Positions 6,256 to 7,323 of a stretch of DNA of 7,323 nt are shown here, in pieces. Numbering within the stretch: position 1 is the stretch's first letter; each line of letters begins with the position of its first letter. The stretch spans positions 1 to 7,323 of the forward strand of contig CAMORQ010000092.1 of the NCBI GenBank assembly GCA_946623915.1. The letters are read 5' to 3'. Origin of the DNA: an uncultured Coriobacteriaceae bacterium (GTDB taxonomy: Bacteria > Actinomycetota > Coriobacteriia > Coriobacteriales > Eggerthellaceae). The position numbers and the translations under genes were made by a program. Under the pieces are notes generated by a model. It saw nothing but the letters and a program-made list of their open reading frames with translations. It was not told where the DNA came from and made no database searches.

Positions 6256-6463
6256 GCAAGATGGGTTGCGGCGGGCCACTCGGCAGGTTGAGCCGAAGCG
6301 GGGCTGGTCGGGACAGGCGGGCCGAAGCGGACTAGTCCACAGGATGGATTGAAGCGGGTTGTTCGGGCAAGATGGGTTGCGGCGGGCCACTCGGCAAGAT
6401 GGGCCGAAGCGGGGCTGGTCGGGACAGGCGGCCACTCGGCCGAGCTGAAGCGGGTTGTTCGGG
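6256..6463. repeat. Large direct repeat, two copies with 111-bp offset
   Basis: 6256-6320 and 6367-6431 match at 62 of 65 positions, both starting GCAAGATGGGTTGCGGCGGG. Each copy then ends with GAAGCGGGTTGTTCGGG (to 6367 and to 6463), after a middle part that differs in length, so the second unit is about 14 bp shorter. A shorter motif, GCCGAAGCGG, recurs inside. A minus-strand frame here gives repeated Cys/Pro/Arg peptides, which I treat as a by-product of the repeat. Confidence 0.85.
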
Positions 6464-6470
6464 GGGCTAG

Positions 6471-6986
6471 CTAGAAGCGCGACACCATCTTCACCAGAGC
6501 CTCCGCTGTCTCGCGTAATGAAAGCCCCGTGGTGTCCAACGTGGCATCAGCCCATGATTCGTATAGAGGTTCGCGCTCTGCAAACAGCGCCTCGAGGTTT
6601 GCGGGCGTGCCGTCCCGCATGACCACTCCGCGCTCGACCAGACTCCCCAAGCGCTGTTCGAGCTCCTCCAGACCCACCTTCAGGTACACGATCGTCCCCT
6701 GCTCGCCCAATTGCGCCATCGCTTCGCTGGAATAGACAGCGGAGCCTCCCGTGGAAACAACCGTGTTCACGCAGTCGATGCTGCCAAGCACATCGTTTTC
6801 CACCTTCAGAAAGCCGTCCGTCCCCCGCTCGGCTATGATCTGCTCGAGCGTGGCATTGTACGCTTTCTGGATTTCCAAATCGCCGTCGAGGAAATCCATC
6901 CCCATCACTTTCGCAGCAACCACGCCAACCGTCGATTTGCCGGCACCTGGCATGCCGATAAGGACCAAATTGCTCTTCGTATCCAC
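6471..6986 (-). CDS. Shikimate-kinase-like P-loop kinase
   Basis: 171 residues, the usual size for a shikimate kinase (ATP-dependent 3-phosphorylation of shikimate on the way to chorismate). Start: GTG at 6986, preceded by a strong site GGAAAGGAA; the frame is open further upstream but that part lies over the permease gene. Visible parts: Walker A G11-M-P-G-A-G-K17-S-T19; D34-G-D36, the position of the shikimate-contacting DxD; a Gly-rich stretch S78-T-G-G-S-A; a lid region with R119; and R138 in AEREPLY. Departures from the classical enzyme: the FRR.E segment reads F59-L-K-V-E63, so the arginine that contacts the shikimate carboxylate is leucine, and GGG reads G80-G-S82. I believe a diverged subfamily with these features exists, but its substrate is uncertain to me. 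The gene sits 2 nt after the permease stop and is probably cotranscribed with it. Confidence 0.85.
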   Translation of the reverse strand: MDTKSNLVLIGMPGAGKSTVGVVAAKVMGMDFLDGDLEIQKAYNATLEQIIAERGTDGFLKVENDVLGSIDCVNTVVSTGGSAVYSSEAMAQLGEQGTIVYLKVGLEELEQRLGSLVERGVVMRDGTPANLEALFAEREPLYESWADATLDTTGLSLRETAEALVKMVSRF

Positions 6987-6988
6987 GG

Positions 6989-7323
6989 CTAGTTCCTTTC
7001 CGCAAGCACTTCGCTGATGATGATGGCAAGAAAAATCAGGCAGAAACCGAACAGCATGGGCAGCGTGGGGCGCTCGCCGTAGAACACGATGCTCGTGAGG
7101 ACGCCGAACACCCCTTCCAGACTGAGGATCAGCGCCGCCTGCGACGGATTCACGCGTGTTTGCCCGACGTTTTGCAGCAACGACGCCGCGAACGACGCGC
7201 CAAGCGTCAGGTAGGCAAGCTGCATGATGAACTCGGGGTCGAGCACGGCGGCAATATCGGGAGCCGGCTCGGTGAAAAACCCCACAAGAAGGCCGAGGGC
7301 GCCGCACACGAGAAACTGAAGGA
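6989..7323 (-). CDS. EamA/DMT-family permease, C-terminal part
   Basis: The frame is open to the right edge, so the N-terminal part lies outside the window; about 111 residues are visible. They hold three to four hydrophobic helices and end like the second EamA repeat of drug/metabolite transporters: LAYLTLGASFAASLLQNVGQ, then NPSQAALILSLEGVFGVL, a GER turn and a final helix FGFCLIFLAIIISE. Family members export or import small metabolites across the cytoplasmic membrane; the substrate cannot be told. The stop (TAG at 6991-6989) is 2 nt ahead of the GTG of the kinase-like gene, which points to one transcript and possible translational coupling. The two functions need not be related. Confidence 0.85.
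   Translation of the reverse strand, partial: LQFLVCGALGLLVGFFTEPAPDIAAVLDPEFIMQLAYLTLGASFAASLLQNVGQTRVNPSQAALILSLEGVFGVLTSIVFYGERPTLPMLFGFCLIFLAIIISEVLAERN
6993..7001 (-). promoter_or_regulatory. Ribosome binding site for the GTG start of the kinase-like gene
   Basis: On the minus strand GGAAAGGAA lies 6 nt before the GTG codon at 6986, inside the last codons of the upstream permease gene. It decides the start of the kinase-like gene, since no ATG occurs at the expected N-terminus. Confidence 0.75.

Larger units (their letters stand above)
5884..6470. other. Gene-free, repeat-rich intergenic region
   Basis: About 590 bp between tRNA-Arg and the shikimate-kinase-like gene. Open frames exist on both strands, but they translate the DNA repeats into Cys/Pro/Arg-rich peptides, have no recognisable domain and overlap one another. 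The stretch consists of a 43-46-bp tandem repeat, a 26-bp-period repeat, an AT-rich inverted-repeat element and a 111-bp-period repeat, listed separately. Confidence 0.7.

Noticed and set aside
6253..6435. Minus-strand frame giving a repeated peptide (CPDQPRFG...CRVARRNPSC)
   Set aside because: The peptide repeat follows from the 111-bp DNA repeat; the only starts are non-ATG and the frame has no support from a domain or a conserved context.
5931..6463. CRISPR array
   Set aside because: Repeats are degenerate and contiguous or have related spacing sequence; there are no unique spacers between constant short repeats, and no cas genes are present.

Overview
The window looks like a chromosomal piece of a high-GC Gram-positive bacterium. 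Coding regions are clearly GC-rich, and PknB-type membrane Ser/Thr kinases sit beside cell-envelope lipoproteins with long Ala/Ser/Gly-rich linkers. I infer an actinobacterium, most likely of the Coriobacteriia/Eggerthellaceae type. That placement is from general resemblance, not a search.

Layout. (1) Plus strand, 1-4409: the 3' end of a membrane protein with two extracytoplasmic SH3b-like domains; a lipoprotein zinc carboxypeptidase of family M14 whose start overlaps the previous stop (TGATG); then, after about 190 bp with a 14-bp perfect palindrome and a good -10 box, a receptor Ser/Thr kinase with an N-terminal zinc ribbon and a C-terminal YARHG-like domain. A strong intrinsic terminator closes this block. 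(2) 4410-4651: a spacer between convergent genes, with the terminator and two exact or near-exact tandem duplications. (3) Minus strand: tRNA-Arg(CCU) followed 50 bp downstream by a lipoprotein of the class A beta-lactamase-like serine hydrolase fold. (4) 5884-6470: about 590 bp without a credible gene, made of three repeat classes and an AT-rich 79-bp inverted-repeat element. (5) Minus strand: the 3' part of an EamA/DMT-type permease and, 2 nt after its stop, a shikimate-kinase-like P-loop kinase starting at GTG.

How the genes may work together. The partial protein at the left and the kinase share the same outside-facing juxtamembrane domain of about 45 residues, followed by an Ala/Glu-rich helix, and end in different C-terminal modules (SH3b pair versus YARHG). 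They look like paralogous or partner envelope receptors. The M14 peptidase between them could act on wall peptides, so the block may be an envelope sensing and remodelling cluster; that link is inference from context. The beta-lactamase-like lipoprotein is another envelope protein but is transcribed separately. The permease and kinase at the right form an ordinary two-gene arrangement, although the kinase lacks a key shikimate-binding residue.

I did not find a clearly new defence system, CRISPR array or intact insertion sequence. The most unusual items are the receptor-kinase block, the non-canonical shikimate kinase, the beta-lactamase-like protein without a recognisable ExxLN motif, and the AT-rich inverted-repeat element.
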